DNA of 64,000 nt from Bacteroidota bacterium (GTDB taxonomy: Bacteria; Bacteroidota; Bacteroidia; Chitinophagales; Chitinophagaceae), in the NCBI GenBank assembly GCA_030706735.1, contig JAUZNZ010000006.1:1-64000 (forward strand), in the 5' to 3' direction. A program made the translations under genes and the position numbers. The first letter of the stretch is position 1; each line of letters begins with the position of its first letter. The notes beneath the pieces were generated by a model. It was given only the letters and a program-made list of their open reading frames with translations, did no database searches and was not told the origin of the DNA. Below are positions 1-8,746 of this stretch, piece by piece.

Positions 1-603
1 AAGCAAGAGATACCCAAATTGATGGTATTCTATGGGCACGATGATCACCCATCCGAGAGCAAGGAGGAAGGAGAGTACCATCATCCCCTGACTAAAAATG
101 GCTTTGGGTAGGTCCGCGTCACTCTTCCCGACCAGATGTCTCTTCCTTACGATCCGGAACATAAGGTACAATAAGAAATTTGAAAGGAGCGGGACGCCGA
201 GGTAGAAGATGACCTGGGGCTTGGCTACGATGTTCGTAAACAAGGTGTTAAACAGGAAGCTCGTGCTGAACGGGAAGAGGATGATGGTGAACAACAAAAG
301 CAGGTTGACGACTTTCAGCTGCATATCGTACCTGGACACATATTTGAATAATTGATGATGCCTTAGCCAGGCACTTCCGATCAGCCAAAAGCTGACGATC
401 AGGCCCAGAAACTCAGGTCTTTTTTCCCAGAGTTTAAACCAAACACGACTTGCCGTATCTCCTTTTTCAACGAGCGGAGGACGCACATCTAGTATCATGA
501 GGGTAATGGCTATGGCAAACACGGCGTCGCTGAAGAAAGCGATCCGTTCGATCAAAAAATCATTCTTTCTATGTTCTTCTGCATGAATGGGCCGCTCTTG
601 CAT
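1..603 (-). CDS. TMEM175-type potassium channel (partial)
   Basis: The reading frame is open from an ATG at 603 down to base 1, so the C-terminus lies outside the window. 201 residues are visible. The first helix reads RIAFFSDAVFAIAITL, which carries the FSDA motif that defines the TMEM175 (former DUF1211) family of six-helix potassium channels. Further hydrophobic segments follow around residues 60-80, 95-115, 130-150 and 165-190. Bacterial members are about 200 residues long, so little should be missing. The gene starts 20 bases after the stop of the upstream exported protein on the same strand, so the two may share a transcript. Selectivity for potassium is known for the family and is inferred here. 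Confidence 0.85.
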   Translation of the reverse strand, partial: MQERPIHAEEHRKNDFLIERIAFFSDAVFAIAITLMILDVRPPLVEKGDTASRVWFKLWEKRPEFLGLIVSFWLIGSAWLRHHQLFKYVSRYDMQLKVVNLLLLFTIILFPFSTSFLFNTLFTNIVAKPQVIFYLGVPLLSNFLLYLMFRIVRKRHLVGKSDADLPKAIFSQGMMVLSFLLALGWVIIVPIEYHQFGYLLL

Positions 604-623
604 AGGTCGAAGGGATGAATTAT

Positions 624-1232
624 TCAGTGAAATTTACAACTATTAAGGATCGATTCAACTGCTGCTCGCGAAGCCGGGTCAGTGTACATGTAGTTTATTC
701 CAAAGTCATATCCCTTGTAGAGTCTGGACAGGAGCACACTGTGCAATACGGTGCTGCCTTTCAAGATCACGTCGATCTCAAATCGTTCAAACCGTTCGCC
801 ATCGATCAGAGCGCTTGTGGTGGACGAATCGATCCTTGCATTGGGTAGTTGGGCCACGTAAGCCTTATAAGTCATCCCCCTTAACTGTCGGCTTACCTGA
901 GCATAATCGCCGTCCCTTTTGGGATCAAAGGGTTCGACGGTTGCGGTAAAATATTGCGATTTGCCATTCCGGGCGGTGACCAGGGTACGGAGTTGCCCCG
1001 TGGTCATATCGATGTTGTTTGCTTCCGACATCGCCTTGGTACCCTTTTCATTCAATCCTGCGCTTTGTACGGAATCGACCAGGTCAAAGCTTGAAGGAAT
1101 CGTCACCCTAAAACCGAATTCGCTGAAGAAGAAAGTAGAGTCCTTCTTCTGCCCGAAGGAAGAGCCAGGCCCGCAGATCATGGCGAGGAAGAGCGCTGCG
1201 AATACTACCCCATCCATATAAAAAATTCTCAT
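624..1232 (-). CDS. exported protein of unknown function
   Basis: A 202-residue protein with an N-terminal hydrophobic signal (about residues 8-27, ending in SSFGQ) and no lipobox cysteine, so probably periplasmic. A second ATG at 1217 would give a shorter signal peptide. The mature part begins FFFSEFGFRVTIPSSFDLV, a pattern seen in small beta-rich PsbP/DUF1795-like proteins, but I do not recognise a definite family. It lies 20 bases upstream of the TMEM175 gene. Its start faces the SRPBCC gene, and the dyads at 1299-1342 sit between the two. Confidence 0.7.
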   Translation of the reverse strand: MRIFYMDGVVFAALFLAMICGPGSSFGQKKDSTFFFSEFGFRVTIPSSFDLVDSVQSAGLNEKGTKAMSEANNIDMTTGQLRTLVTARNGKSQYFTATVEPFDPKRDGDYAQVSRQLRGMTYKAYVAQLPNARIDSSTTSALIDGERFERFEIDVILKGSTVLHSVLLSRLYKGYDFGINYMYTDPASRAAVESILNSCKFH

Positions 1233-1298
1233 ATCATTATTTTTCCCTGTTAATATACTTATTCATGCCCAGCAAAAAAAAAATCGAGAAAAATTTGG

Positions 1299-1364
1299 GT
1301 AACTCAAAAGTTACATTTAAGTTTGAGTAACTTTAAAGTTACTCAATTAGAAAAATAACTCAAA
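1299..1364. promoter_or_regulatory. two identical operator-like dyads
   Basis: GTAACT-N4-AGTTAC occurs at 1299-1314 (spacer CAAA) and again at 1327-1342 (spacer TTAA), with centres 28 bases apart. The second copy sits in a perfect 24-base palindrome at 1323-1346. A further half-like element, TAACTCAAA, lies at 1356-1364, and the same nonamer begins the first dyad at 1300-1308. The sites are in the divergent interval, immediately upstream of the SRPBCC start at 1375. Their form suits a dimeric winged-helix repressor (HxlR, MarR or ArsR type). No such regulator gene is in the window, so the binding protein is unknown. Confidence 0.65.
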
Positions 1365-1374
1365 TCCAACTAAA

Positions 1375-1830
1375 ATGGAAACATTAACCGATTATCACCG
1401 CCGTATTACCGCCCATGTCACGCCGGCCGACGCTTTTGAAAAGATCGGCCAGGTCGATAAATGGTGGGCCACCGATTTCGAGGGTTGCGCCGCCGGGCTG
1501 AATGACGTATTTACCGTTCATTTTGGGGAAACTTTCGTAACCTTCCGGATCAGCGAGGTCTTTCCAGGCAAAAAGATCGTTTGGCAGGTAACTGATTGTT
1601 ATTTGCATTGGCTGAAGGACAAGAAAGAATGGAAGGGAACGGAAATAACCTGGAATGTCGAGCCTCATGGCCACGCCACGCAAATCACGATGACCCATGT
1701 GGGGCTGGTTCCGGAGAAAGAATGCTATGAGAACTGCGAGAAAGGATGGAATTTTTTTGTCGGCGAGAGCTTGTTGAAGTTACTAACTGAGCAAAAGGGG
1801 TTACCGCAAACGCCTAAGGCGGCCAGATAG
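1375..1830 (+). CDS. SRPBCC (AHSA1-like) domain protein
   Basis: A 151-residue cytoplasmic protein with the layout of the START/Bet v1-like SRPBCC fold: an N-terminal strand and helix (YHRRITAHVTPADAFEKI), a KWWATDFEG segment, a strand pattern ending in GTEITWNVEPHG, and a long C-terminal helix from about residue 118. Proteins of this family bind small hydrophobic ligands; the ligand here cannot be told. Related genes are often controlled by ArsR- or HxlR-type repressors, which fits the twin dyads just upstream. A strong hairpin follows the stop codon. Confidence 0.8.
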   Translation: METLTDYHRRITAHVTPADAFEKIGQVDKWWATDFEGCAAGLNDVFTVHFGETFVTFRISEVFPGKKIVWQVTDCYLHWLKDKKEWKGTEITWNVEPHGHATQITMTHVGLVPEKECYENCEKGWNFFVGESLLKLLTEQKGLPQTPKAAR

Positions 1831-1837
1831 ATAAAGA

Positions 1838-1862
1838 AGCCGCCCGGTAAGGCCGGGCGGCT
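1838..1862. terminator. hairpin between convergent genes
   Basis: A perfect 10-base-pair GC-rich stem (AGCCGCCCGG against CCGGGCGGCT) with a 5-base loop starts 8 bases after the SRPBCC stop. It has no strong T-run on the plus side. On the minus side it is followed by CTTCTTTAT, so it may serve both convergent genes. Confidence 0.7.
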
Positions 1863-1900
1863 ATATCGAATGGATAGCATTCGTTCTGACAACTTGGGCA

Positions 1901-2308
1901 TCAATGCCTGGGAAAAAGGATCGCCATCGAGATAAGGCCTACGTAGGGGAGCAACAACACACTGATAGAAAATATGAAATGCCATTGCCTTTTCGGATTA
2001 CTGTTCGAAAGCTCTTCATATTTACCGAAGATCTTCAGGTCGCGGTCCTTTACAATAAATATGTAATGGAACAATAGCGCCGTCAGAAAATACAGGGACG
2101 CGGCGAATACTGTCGATTCCGACTTGGATGAAAAGCGGGAATGTTTGAATAAGTGTAAATAGATCGCCTCGAAGAGCAGGAGCCATCCCCCGGAACCGAG
2201 GGAAAACAAATACATCGCCTGCATGCGAGGGTTCAAGGTTTGCCGGTAGAGGCTCAACCTATAGAAATAATTGTAGATGTTAAAGTAGAGATAATCTACG
2301 TGTTTCAT
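1901..2308 (-). CDS. small membrane protein of unknown function
   Basis: A 135-residue protein with about three hydrophobic segments (roughly residues 30-52, 67-87 and 111-132), so probably an inner-membrane protein. The N-terminal 25 residues are rich in tyrosine. I do not recognise the family. It is transcribed towards the SRPBCC gene and is separated from it by the hairpin at 1838-1862. Confidence 0.6.
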   Translation of the reverse strand: MKHVDYLYFNIYNYFYRLSLYRQTLNPRMQAMYLFSLGSGGWLLLFEAIYLHLFKHSRFSSKSESTVFAASLYFLTALLFHYIFIVKDRDLKIFGKYEELSNSNPKRQWHFIFSISVLLLPYVGLISMAILFPRH

Positions 2309-2640
2309 AGAGTCGTTTTCAGGTTAGGGTATTGCGATTACGGATACGTAATAATAACGAAAATTGCTGAGACTTCGTACCCAGCCTGTTCGCTACCAAT
2401 GTGTAAAAATTTGATTATCAGTGATATATTCAATAGACGAGCAAAGACTTTTTTTTGATTTTTTGTGCCTGTAGGGGTCGACCGCAGGCAGGAATTTTCC
2501 CATATGGGGAATTCTGTTCGGGGCGTTTTTAATCTGCTGGAATCCAAGTTCTAAGAGAGATCCAACTGATAAAAGGCGTCCGGGGGGTGTAAAGAGCAAG
2601 TTCCAGGGCACAACAATTGATATTTCTCTTCCATCTCCCC
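2309..2640. other. intergenic region before cytochrome oxidase gene
   Basis: These 332 bases separate the divergent membrane protein gene and ctaD. They hold no convincing gene. A near-palindrome centred on CATATG at about 2492-2514 (TTTCCCATATGGGGAA core) and a hairpin-like stretch GCCTG...CAGGC at 2467-2489 are the only structured elements I see; either could be regulatory. The apparent upstream extension of ctaD begins with TTG at 2617 and was rejected in favour of ATG 2641. Confidence 0.4.
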
Positions 2641-4401
2641 ATGGAAAAGGAATCTTTTCTAACCAGGTACGTCTTCAGCACCGATCACAAGGTAATCGCG
2701 AAGCAATTCCTTATAACGGGAATGGCGTGGGCCGTTCTGGGCGGTTTCTTTTCGATACTCATGCGCCTCCAGCTTGGTTATCCGAATTCCTCATTCGCGG
2801 TCCTTCAGAAGTTCGGTGGGTTTCTATTCGTTGGAGGCAAGATACAGCCCGAAATGTACTACCAGCTAATGACCATGCATGGCACGATCATGATCTTTTT
2901 TGTGCTTACTGCAGGGCTAAGCGGAACCTTCGCTAATTTTTTGATCCCTTTGCAGGTCGGGGCGCGGGATATGGCCTCGCCATTTGTGAACATGCTGTCT
3001 TATTGGGCATTCTTCATAGCCAGCGTCATCATGTGTATTTCCTTTTTCGTTCATGGCGGCCCATCCGGCGTGGGGTGGACGGCTTATGCGCCATTAAGCG
3101 CCCTACGGGATGCGGGCTCTGGTAGCGGAGCAGGCCTGGACCTCTGGTTGCTAAGCCTTTCCTTTTTTATTATTTCGACGCTAATGGGCGGCATCAACTA
3201 CATCTCCACCGTATTGAATATGCGCACCAGGGGCATGGCCATGAACAGGCTGCCCCTGAGCACATGGGGGTTATTGTTCACGGCGATCATGGGCTTGTTG
3301 TCCTTTCCGGTGCTGCTGGCCGCTTTCATCCTGCTCGAATTTGACAGGACGGCCGGCACGAGTTTCTTCCTATCCGATATTTTTATGACCTCGGCGGGGA
3401 GGGCGCTGCCCCATGAAGGGGGCAGCGCGCTATTATATCAACATCTTTTCTGGTTCCTGGGGCATCCGGAGGTATATATTGTCATCTTTCCGGCATTCGG
3501 AATGGTATCTGAGATAATCAGCGTAAACGCCCGAAAACCTATCTTCGGCTACACGGCCATGGTGTATTCGATGTTTGCGATATTGACCTTGTCATTCACT
3601 GTTTGGGCCCACCACATGTTCGTTTCCGGCCTCAACCCTATCCTTGGCTCCATTTTCGTTCTGCTTACGCTGCTGATCGCCATACCTTCCGCCGTAAAGG
3701 TATTTAATTGGATAACGACGATCTGGAAGGGTAATATCCGGTTCACAGCAGCCATGCTCTTTAGTATCGGCTTTGTCAGCGTATTCATATCGGGCGGTTT
3801 GACGGGGATCTGGCTTGGGAATTCGACGCTGGACATTCAATTGCACGATACGTACTTCGTAGTAGCACATTTTCACCTGGTCATGGGCGTAGCGTCTGTG
3901 TTCGGGATGTATGCAGGCATTTACCACTGGTTCCCGAAAATGTTCGGACGGTTCATGAATCCCTTTGTCGGTTATATCCATTTCTGGATTACGCTGCTGT
4001 CCGCCTATCTGATCTTTTGGCCGATGTATTACGAGGGTCTGGCCGGCATGCCCAGGCGATACTTCCAGTTTTCCGGGTGGACGTCTTTTAACCAATTTGG
4101 CGGGCTGAACGAGTTCATTTCTGCCATTGCCATCCTCGCATTCTGTGCGCAGGTCTTGTTCCTGATCAATTTTTTCCTGTCCATCTTCAAAGGCCAGCCG
4201 GTTGCCGAAAAGAACCCGTGGAAGGCCAATACGCTGGAATGGACGACACCCATTCATTTATCACACGGCAATTGGCCGGGGAATATCCCTGATGTGTTCC
4301 GAGGACCGTATGAGTATGGAAAAACTGGCAGGGATTTTCAACCTCAGGACGAACCGCCGCCGCAACCGGCCACGAGGCATGCGGTCGAGCCGGATCAATA
4401 G
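2641..4401 (+). CDS. ctaD: cytochrome c oxidase subunit I
   Basis: A 586-residue heme-copper oxidase catalytic subunit with about twelve transmembrane helices, starting MEKESFLTRYVFSTDHK. It carries the family's metal ligands: the low-spin heme histidine in MTMHGTIMIFF, the copper B histidine and its cross-linked tyrosine in GHPEVYIVIFPAFG, the histidine pair in VWAHHMFVSG, and the heme histidines in VVAHFHLVMG. It reduces oxygen to water in the inner membrane. Subunit II and assembly genes are not adjacent, which is unusual; they must be encoded elsewhere. Its 3' end overlaps the convergent six-heme cytochrome gene by 7 bases. Confidence 0.95.
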   Translation: MEKESFLTRYVFSTDHKVIAKQFLITGMAWAVLGGFFSILMRLQLGYPNSSFAVLQKFGGFLFVGGKIQPEMYYQLMTMHGTIMIFFVLTAGLSGTFANFLIPLQVGARDMASPFVNMLSYWAFFIASVIMCISFFVHGGPSGVGWTAYAPLSALRDAGSGSGAGLDLWLLSLSFFIISTLMGGINYISTVLNMRTRGMAMNRLPLSTWGLLFTAIMGLLSFPVLLAAFILLEFDRTAGTSFFLSDIFMTSAGRALPHEGGSALLYQHLFWFLGHPEVYIVIFPAFGMVSEIISVNARKPIFGYTAMVYSMFAILTLSFTVWAHHMFVSGLNPILGSIFVLLTLLIAIPSAVKVFNWITTIWKGNIRFTAAMLFSIGFVSVFISGGLTGIWLGNSTLDIQLHDTYFVVAHFHLVMGVASVFGMYAGIYHWFPKMFGRFMNPFVGYIHFWITLLSAYLIFWPMYYEGLAGMPRRYFQFSGWTSFNQFGGLNEFISAIAILAFCAQVLFLINFFLSIFKGQPVAEKNPWKANTLEWTTPIHLSHGNWPGNIPDVFRGPYEYGKTGRDFQPQDEPPPQPATRHAVEPDQ

Positions 4402-5657
4402 TGGCATTTCTGGCATTCCGTACCGCCGATTTCTTCTACCGTCACCGAGTCGATCGTGCCTGAGCGAAGCTGAGCGGCATATTTGCCATAGCTGGTATAA
4501 AACCGATTTCCGGGATGACGGGCCGCGCTGTCGGGGAAGTCGACCCTGGTACTACGGTGGCAGTTAATGCACCAACCCATGCTGAGATCGGCAAATTGCC
4601 TGACCTCATTCATTTCCTGAACAGGACCATGGCATGTCTGGCATTGTATCTTTCCTGCCCGGACGTGCTGGGCATGGCTGAAAAAGACATGATCGGGCAG
4701 GTTATGGATCTTTATCCATTCGACCGCCTTCCCCGGACGGGTGTACTTCCTTTGTCCGGGGTCATAACCGGCATATGCGTAAAGTTTCTTAATCTCTTCA
4801 TTTGGGTCTACCCTTGTGCCGTCCTCACGTTCCAGCCTTTCCCCCTTATATTCGGTGATCGTGGCATGGCAGTTCATGCACACGTTCAGGGAGGGCACCG
4901 TCGCTACCTTACTTTCCCAGGCATTGCCGTGACAAAACAAACAGCTGATCTGGTTCAGCCCTGCATGGACGTGATGGGAGAAGAAAATGGGCTGCACCGG
5001 CTGGTAGCCCTTGGATCTGCCCACTCCAACCCCTAATTGCACGATCCACACGCCCAGGGCGACACAAAGAACCAGGCTCGTCAAAGCGATTATGAACTTA
5101 CGCCTGTAAAAGGGTATCGGAGTCGGCGGCGGAAGTCCCCGTTTTTCCAGCGCCAGCCTTTTAAGGTTGGCATTGACCAGATATAACCCAAAGGAGAAGA
5201 GGGCCAGGATGAAGGTAGCTATGCCATAAAATACGCTGTGATCCTCCGCCTGGGCGCTCGGATTGGCGGAGGTGTTCGTTGCGGCCATCGGTTCGCTGTA
5301 ATTGTTGACATATTTCAAGATGGCGTCGATCTCCGGGTCCGTTAGCTCAGGGAAGGTATTCATCGGCGCCTTCCCGTATTGATCGTAGAGGTTGTTGAAG
5401 TAGGCGTTCCCGGAGGCCAGTACGCGTTGATTATTGTGGATCCAATCGTGGAGCAATTTGCGGTCTGTCACCCTGTCCGTGACTCCTTTAAGAGCCGGCC
5501 CTGTGATCACTCTTACCGGATTGTGGCACTGTGCGCAATTCGACTGGAAGAGGGCCTTGCCGTCCTGGGGCCAGGCGCGATGGCCTAAAATGAGGAGAGG
5601 AACAATGTGTGCGAAAAGGAACAGGAGTCGCCTGGCGGTCGGTTGATGAGGATCCAT
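4395..5657 (-). CDS. six-heme membrane cytochrome c (monoheme plus pentaheme)
   Basis: Counting from ATG 5657, the protein has 420 residues: a signal segment (about 9-30), a monoheme cytochrome c domain with CAQCH at 41-45, two transmembrane helices near 140-160 and 185-208, then five more CxxCH motifs (CLFCH, CMNCH, CQTCH, CINCH, CQKCH) between about 239 and the last residues. The C-terminal part resembles the pentaheme ActA subunit of alternative complex III; the N-terminal part resembles a monoheme carrier such as ActE. No other act genes are present. It probably passes electrons towards an oxidase such as its convergent neighbour. The frame extends upstream to 5723, but a signal peptide fits only the start at 5657 (or 5663). 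Confidence 0.85.
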   Translation of the reverse strand: MDPHQPTARRLLFLFAHIVPLLILGHRAWPQDGKALFQSNCAQCHNPVRVITGPALKGVTDRVTDRKLLHDWIHNNQRVLASGNAYFNNLYDQYGKAPMNTFPELTDPEIDAILKYVNNYSEPMAATNTSANPSAQAEDHSVFYGIATFILALFSFGLYLVNANLKRLALEKRGLPPPTPIPFYRRKFIIALTSLVLCVALGVWIVQLGVGVGRSKGYQPVQPIFFSHHVHAGLNQISCLFCHGNAWESKVATVPSLNVCMNCHATITEYKGERLEREDGTRVDPNEEIKKLYAYAGYDPGQRKYTRPGKAVEWIKIHNLPDHVFFSHAQHVRAGKIQCQTCHGPVQEMNEVRQFADLSMGWCINCHRSTRVDFPDSAARHPGNRFYTSYGKYAAQLRSGTIDSVTVEEIGGTECQKCHY

Positions 5658-5789
5658 AACCATCAATTGCCCGGAATCTGCTAAAAAATCATGCCACCGG
5701 CCAGCCCGTCGGTTTGCATCCATTGTTTTAATGCGGCGACAGGGACCGCGGTTTTTTGATTACATTGCGCGCATCTTAAACCTACCGCA

Positions 5790-6675
5790 ATGAAAAGTAG
5801 CGCCCTTGTATGGCTAGTCCTGTCCCTGTCATATACCTGCTCTGCACAAAAGAAGGTGCTGAACTATCCCTTCGAGTTCGAGAAAAGTTTTTTGCAAAAA
5901 GGCCAATACGACGCCTATTTCCTGGAAAATCGGGACAGAGGCAATTTTGCCTTTATCCTCAGGGATAATAAAAAGGCGAATTACGTACTTGTGGATGGCA
6001 GGTTCAAGGTGGCGACAGAATTCACGAAAAGGCCGGAGGAAACCGTCTTTAATCACGACGCCGTCATGTACCTGGGCGGGACATGCACGGGAAATACTTT
6101 TCATTTCGTATTTAAGGTAACGGACAAGAAGTTCATCGGCGCGAATACGATCACCTATATGATGGAGAGCGTGGATTTTGGCGCCGGCCGCGTCAGCGAT
6201 GACAAAGCATTTGAAATTCCCAAGGAAGAAGAATTGCTTGTTTCTTTTAGTGACCACAACCGGTATTTTACCATCACGGCCAATAAAAAGACCAGCGATC
6301 TGCAATTTTACCAGGTATCCGCCGACGGCCAGGCGACGTCAAAAACCCTCCATTTCAATATACCGCCCGGCATAAAAAAAGACAAGAATGAATTGACCGG
6401 TTATCTGGCCGGTTTAAAGCTCATACGCGAAGATGAGGAACCGGGTCTGGACCTGGCGACTCACCGTGCCAAATTGTTTTGCTATGCAGACAAGTTGGTT
6501 TTTACCGTGCCGGGTATCCGATGGGGTAGATGAACAGATCAAGGACTTTATGGATGGTTCGAATCCCCGGCTAAGGGCAGCGAAGCAATTCGCGATAGGA
6601 GGCGGGCAGTATTTCGGGTACTATGATCAGGATACCCGGAGTTATACCATCCAGGAGATCCTTTTAAGAAAATAA
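5790..6675 (+). pseudogene. exported protein gene with a frameshift
   Basis: From ATG 5790 the frame encodes a signal peptide (MKSSALVWLVLSLSYTCSAQ) and a beta-rich exported protein, but it stops at 6533 after GIRWGR. The downstream frame from there to the stop at 6675 still looks coding and ends QYFGYYDQDTRSYTIQEILL. Removing one G from the GGGG run at 6523-6526 joins the two frames (GIRW-VDEQIKDF) into one 294-residue protein. So this is either a real frameshift or a one-base sequence error. I do not recognise the family. Confidence 0.6.
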
Positions 6676-6932
6676 TATATTGATAATCAATAATTTATAA
6701 AAATGGACTATGAGGTTTCAAATTCGGGTATTATCTTGTGCTCAATTCCTATCAATTACCTCCCTGTGCGTTCCGCACGGATAAATCCAATCCACAAGAC
6801 CAGTTCAGTCAATCGTTCTTAGTTTTTCAATCTTCTCCAATTTCCGTTTACCCAAGTATCCAGAAAAAGGCCGCATTCCATTCCTCGAAAGACCCTGAAT
6901 GATCAGGATCTCAAGATCGCGACCCTATAAAA

Positions 6933-8066
6933 ATGGATACCATGAAGCATTTCTACTCAGTATTGTTTATCCTTACCTTCTTGCCGGGCATCTGCTCCGC
7001 ACAATTCCTTACGGACAATAATGCCCCCACCGGTCCGCTTCTATCCTCAGAAGTGACCAGTTCTGCCTCCTCGCCCGAATGGGAAAATGACGGAGACCGT
7101 GTGTATGGTCATATCAGCGGCAGCAAACTGATGTCCATGCGTAGCGTCAATGCTTCGCTCATCTCCTATTTCCACGATTCCTGCATGTCGGAGTCCCTCT
7201 ACGGGTCCACCTGGCATGGCGAATATTTCTCCGAAAAGGCCGGTTCAGGCCCTGTTATGAAGTTTGGCGTCGAGTGCGATTTCAATGACCAAAAGGCGCG
7301 TCTTACGATGATGGCCAACGATCTCAGCCCCTTGCTGGACCACCTGCTCGTCAATAACCAGGATTTTCTGACCATCCGCCCAACCTTTTCTGCCAAAAAT
7401 GAATGCCCCTATTTTGAATATGCCCTGGACACCCAGGACGATGCTCCCATGCGTTCCAAGACCTGGCTGGTAACTGTTGGCAATAGCCCCATGCCCTATA
7501 TCCCGGTCAGCCGGAAAGAATATCTTACGGAGGCAAGGGCCGAATTAACCGCCATCAAGGCTAATATCGTTGCAGATATGAAGCAACGGATGCCCATGCG
7601 CTCATTGGCCGTCCAGGAAGCAGACAAAAAAGCCGCACTCGACCAGTTGGCTTCCCTCTATTCGGGGATGGACCTTCAGATCAGGACCAAGATGTTCCTG
7701 CAGAATTATCAGACCGATGAAGAGTACCAGCGCCAAACGATCGACAGGGAGACCATCGCGCTTACCCATACCTTACATCTGATGGATAGTCTTTTGATCT
7801 CCCTGCCGGCAGACCAGCTTGCGAAGCCTGCGATCGTCTCCGTTCAGGCAGCCGATTTCACCGGATTCGAAGACGGGCGTGGAGATAAGATGTTGATCCA
7901 CGTGAATGCGGCATGGTTGAATGCGGGATTGGGCGGAGAAAAACCCCGCTTTTTCCTGATAAGCTGGCAATATAGCCCGTCAGCGCCCGCCGCTGATGAC
8001 CTCGGCAAACAGATACAAGAGAAGTTCAATGGCAAAAAACTGAAAGCCATGCTTGACAAGCAGTAA
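6933..8066 (+). CDS. exported protein of unknown function
   Basis: A 377-residue protein with a clear signal peptide ending at GICSAQ (about residue 24; a second ATG at 6942 is equally possible). The mature part is hydrophilic, with a central helical region around residues 195-285 rich in Glu, Gln and Arg. No catalytic motif is recognisable. The 257 bases upstream hold no gene I can support. A strong terminator follows at 8101-8130. Confidence 0.65.
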   Translation: MDTMKHFYSVLFILTFLPGICSAQFLTDNNAPTGPLLSSEVTSSASSPEWENDGDRVYGHISGSKLMSMRSVNASLISYFHDSCMSESLYGSTWHGEYFSEKAGSGPVMKFGVECDFNDQKARLTMMANDLSPLLDHLLVNNQDFLTIRPTFSAKNECPYFEYALDTQDDAPMRSKTWLVTVGNSPMPYIPVSRKEYLTEARAELTAIKANIVADMKQRMPMRSLAVQEADKKAALDQLASLYSGMDLQIRTKMFLQNYQTDEEYQRQTIDRETIALTHTLHLMDSLLISLPADQLAKPAIVSVQAADFTGFEDGRGDKMLIHVNAAWLNAGLGGEKPRFFLISWQYSPSAPAADDLGKQIQEKFNGKKLKAMLDKQ

Positions 8067-8100
8067 TCCGTCTAACGAATCCCCGCAAAAAAAGAATTTT

Positions 8101-8130
8101 AAAAAAAGTCACCGAAGCAGGTGACTTTTT
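8101..8130 (+). terminator. rho-independent terminator
   Basis: The stem GTCACC/GGTGAC with a 6-base loop is flanked by an A-run on the left and TTTTT on the right, which lengthen the stem and supply the U-tract. It ends transcription of the exported protein gene before the sigma factor gene at 8160. Confidence 0.8.
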
Positions 8131-8159
8131 GCCATTTTGCCCATTCATAATAAAGAGCG

Positions 8160-8735
8160 ATGCACATGGATGACCAATCCCTCATCGAATTGATCCGCCA
8201 CCAGCAGACAGACAGAGCGCTGGGCGAACTGTACCGGCATTTTCCCATGATGCGGAAAATGGTCCAGTCACTCGGCGGTAGCCCGCAAGATGCCGAAGAC
8301 ATCTTTCAGGAAGCACTGATCATTCTCGTCAAAAAGCTGAGGAACAATGATTTTACCCTGACCTCAAAATTAAGTACATACCTATACGGAGTTTGCCGTC
8401 TGCTATGGAAAGATTCGCTACGACGTCGGAAGGGCATGGCCGTACCGATCATTGAAGATTTCGGATCCGGGCTGGCGGAGGAGGACGAGCACCAGGTCGA
8501 TCAGGCCATGGAGCAGGAAAACCGGGCACGGCTGGCCGAAAGGGCACTTGCCAGCTTGAAGGATCGTTGCCGGGAACTGCTGCTGCTGTTTTATGATGGC
8601 CGGCTGAAACTGAAAGAGATTGCCATTAAAATGGGCTATCAGGGCGAGAATGCTGCCAAGAATCAAAAATATAAGTGCCTGGAAAGTGCAAGAGATAGGT
8701 TGAAGGAATTAAAACAAACCGTTCACATTTCTTAA
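8160..8735 (+). CDS. ECF-type RNA polymerase sigma factor
   Basis: A 191-residue sigma-70 family protein. Region 2 is visible at about residues 20-85 (DAEDIFQEALIILVKKL, then a KLSTYLYGVCRLLWKD segment that would read the -10 element). Region 4 is at about 120-185 (LKDRCRELLLLFYDGRLKLKEIAIKMGY). It would direct transcription of an unknown regulon. The next gene begins 11 bases downstream and encodes a membrane protein that is probably its anti-sigma partner, so the pair likely senses an envelope signal. Confidence 0.9.
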   Translation: MHMDDQSLIELIRHQQTDRALGELYRHFPMMRKMVQSLGGSPQDAEDIFQEALIILVKKLRNNDFTLTSKLSTYLYGVCRLLWKDSLRRRKGMAVPIIEDFGSGLAEEDEHQVDQAMEQENRARLAERALASLKDRCRELLLLFYDGRLKLKEIAIKMGYQGENAAKNQKYKCLESARDRLKELKQTVHIS

Positions 8736-8746
8736 TCCCCGAAGCC

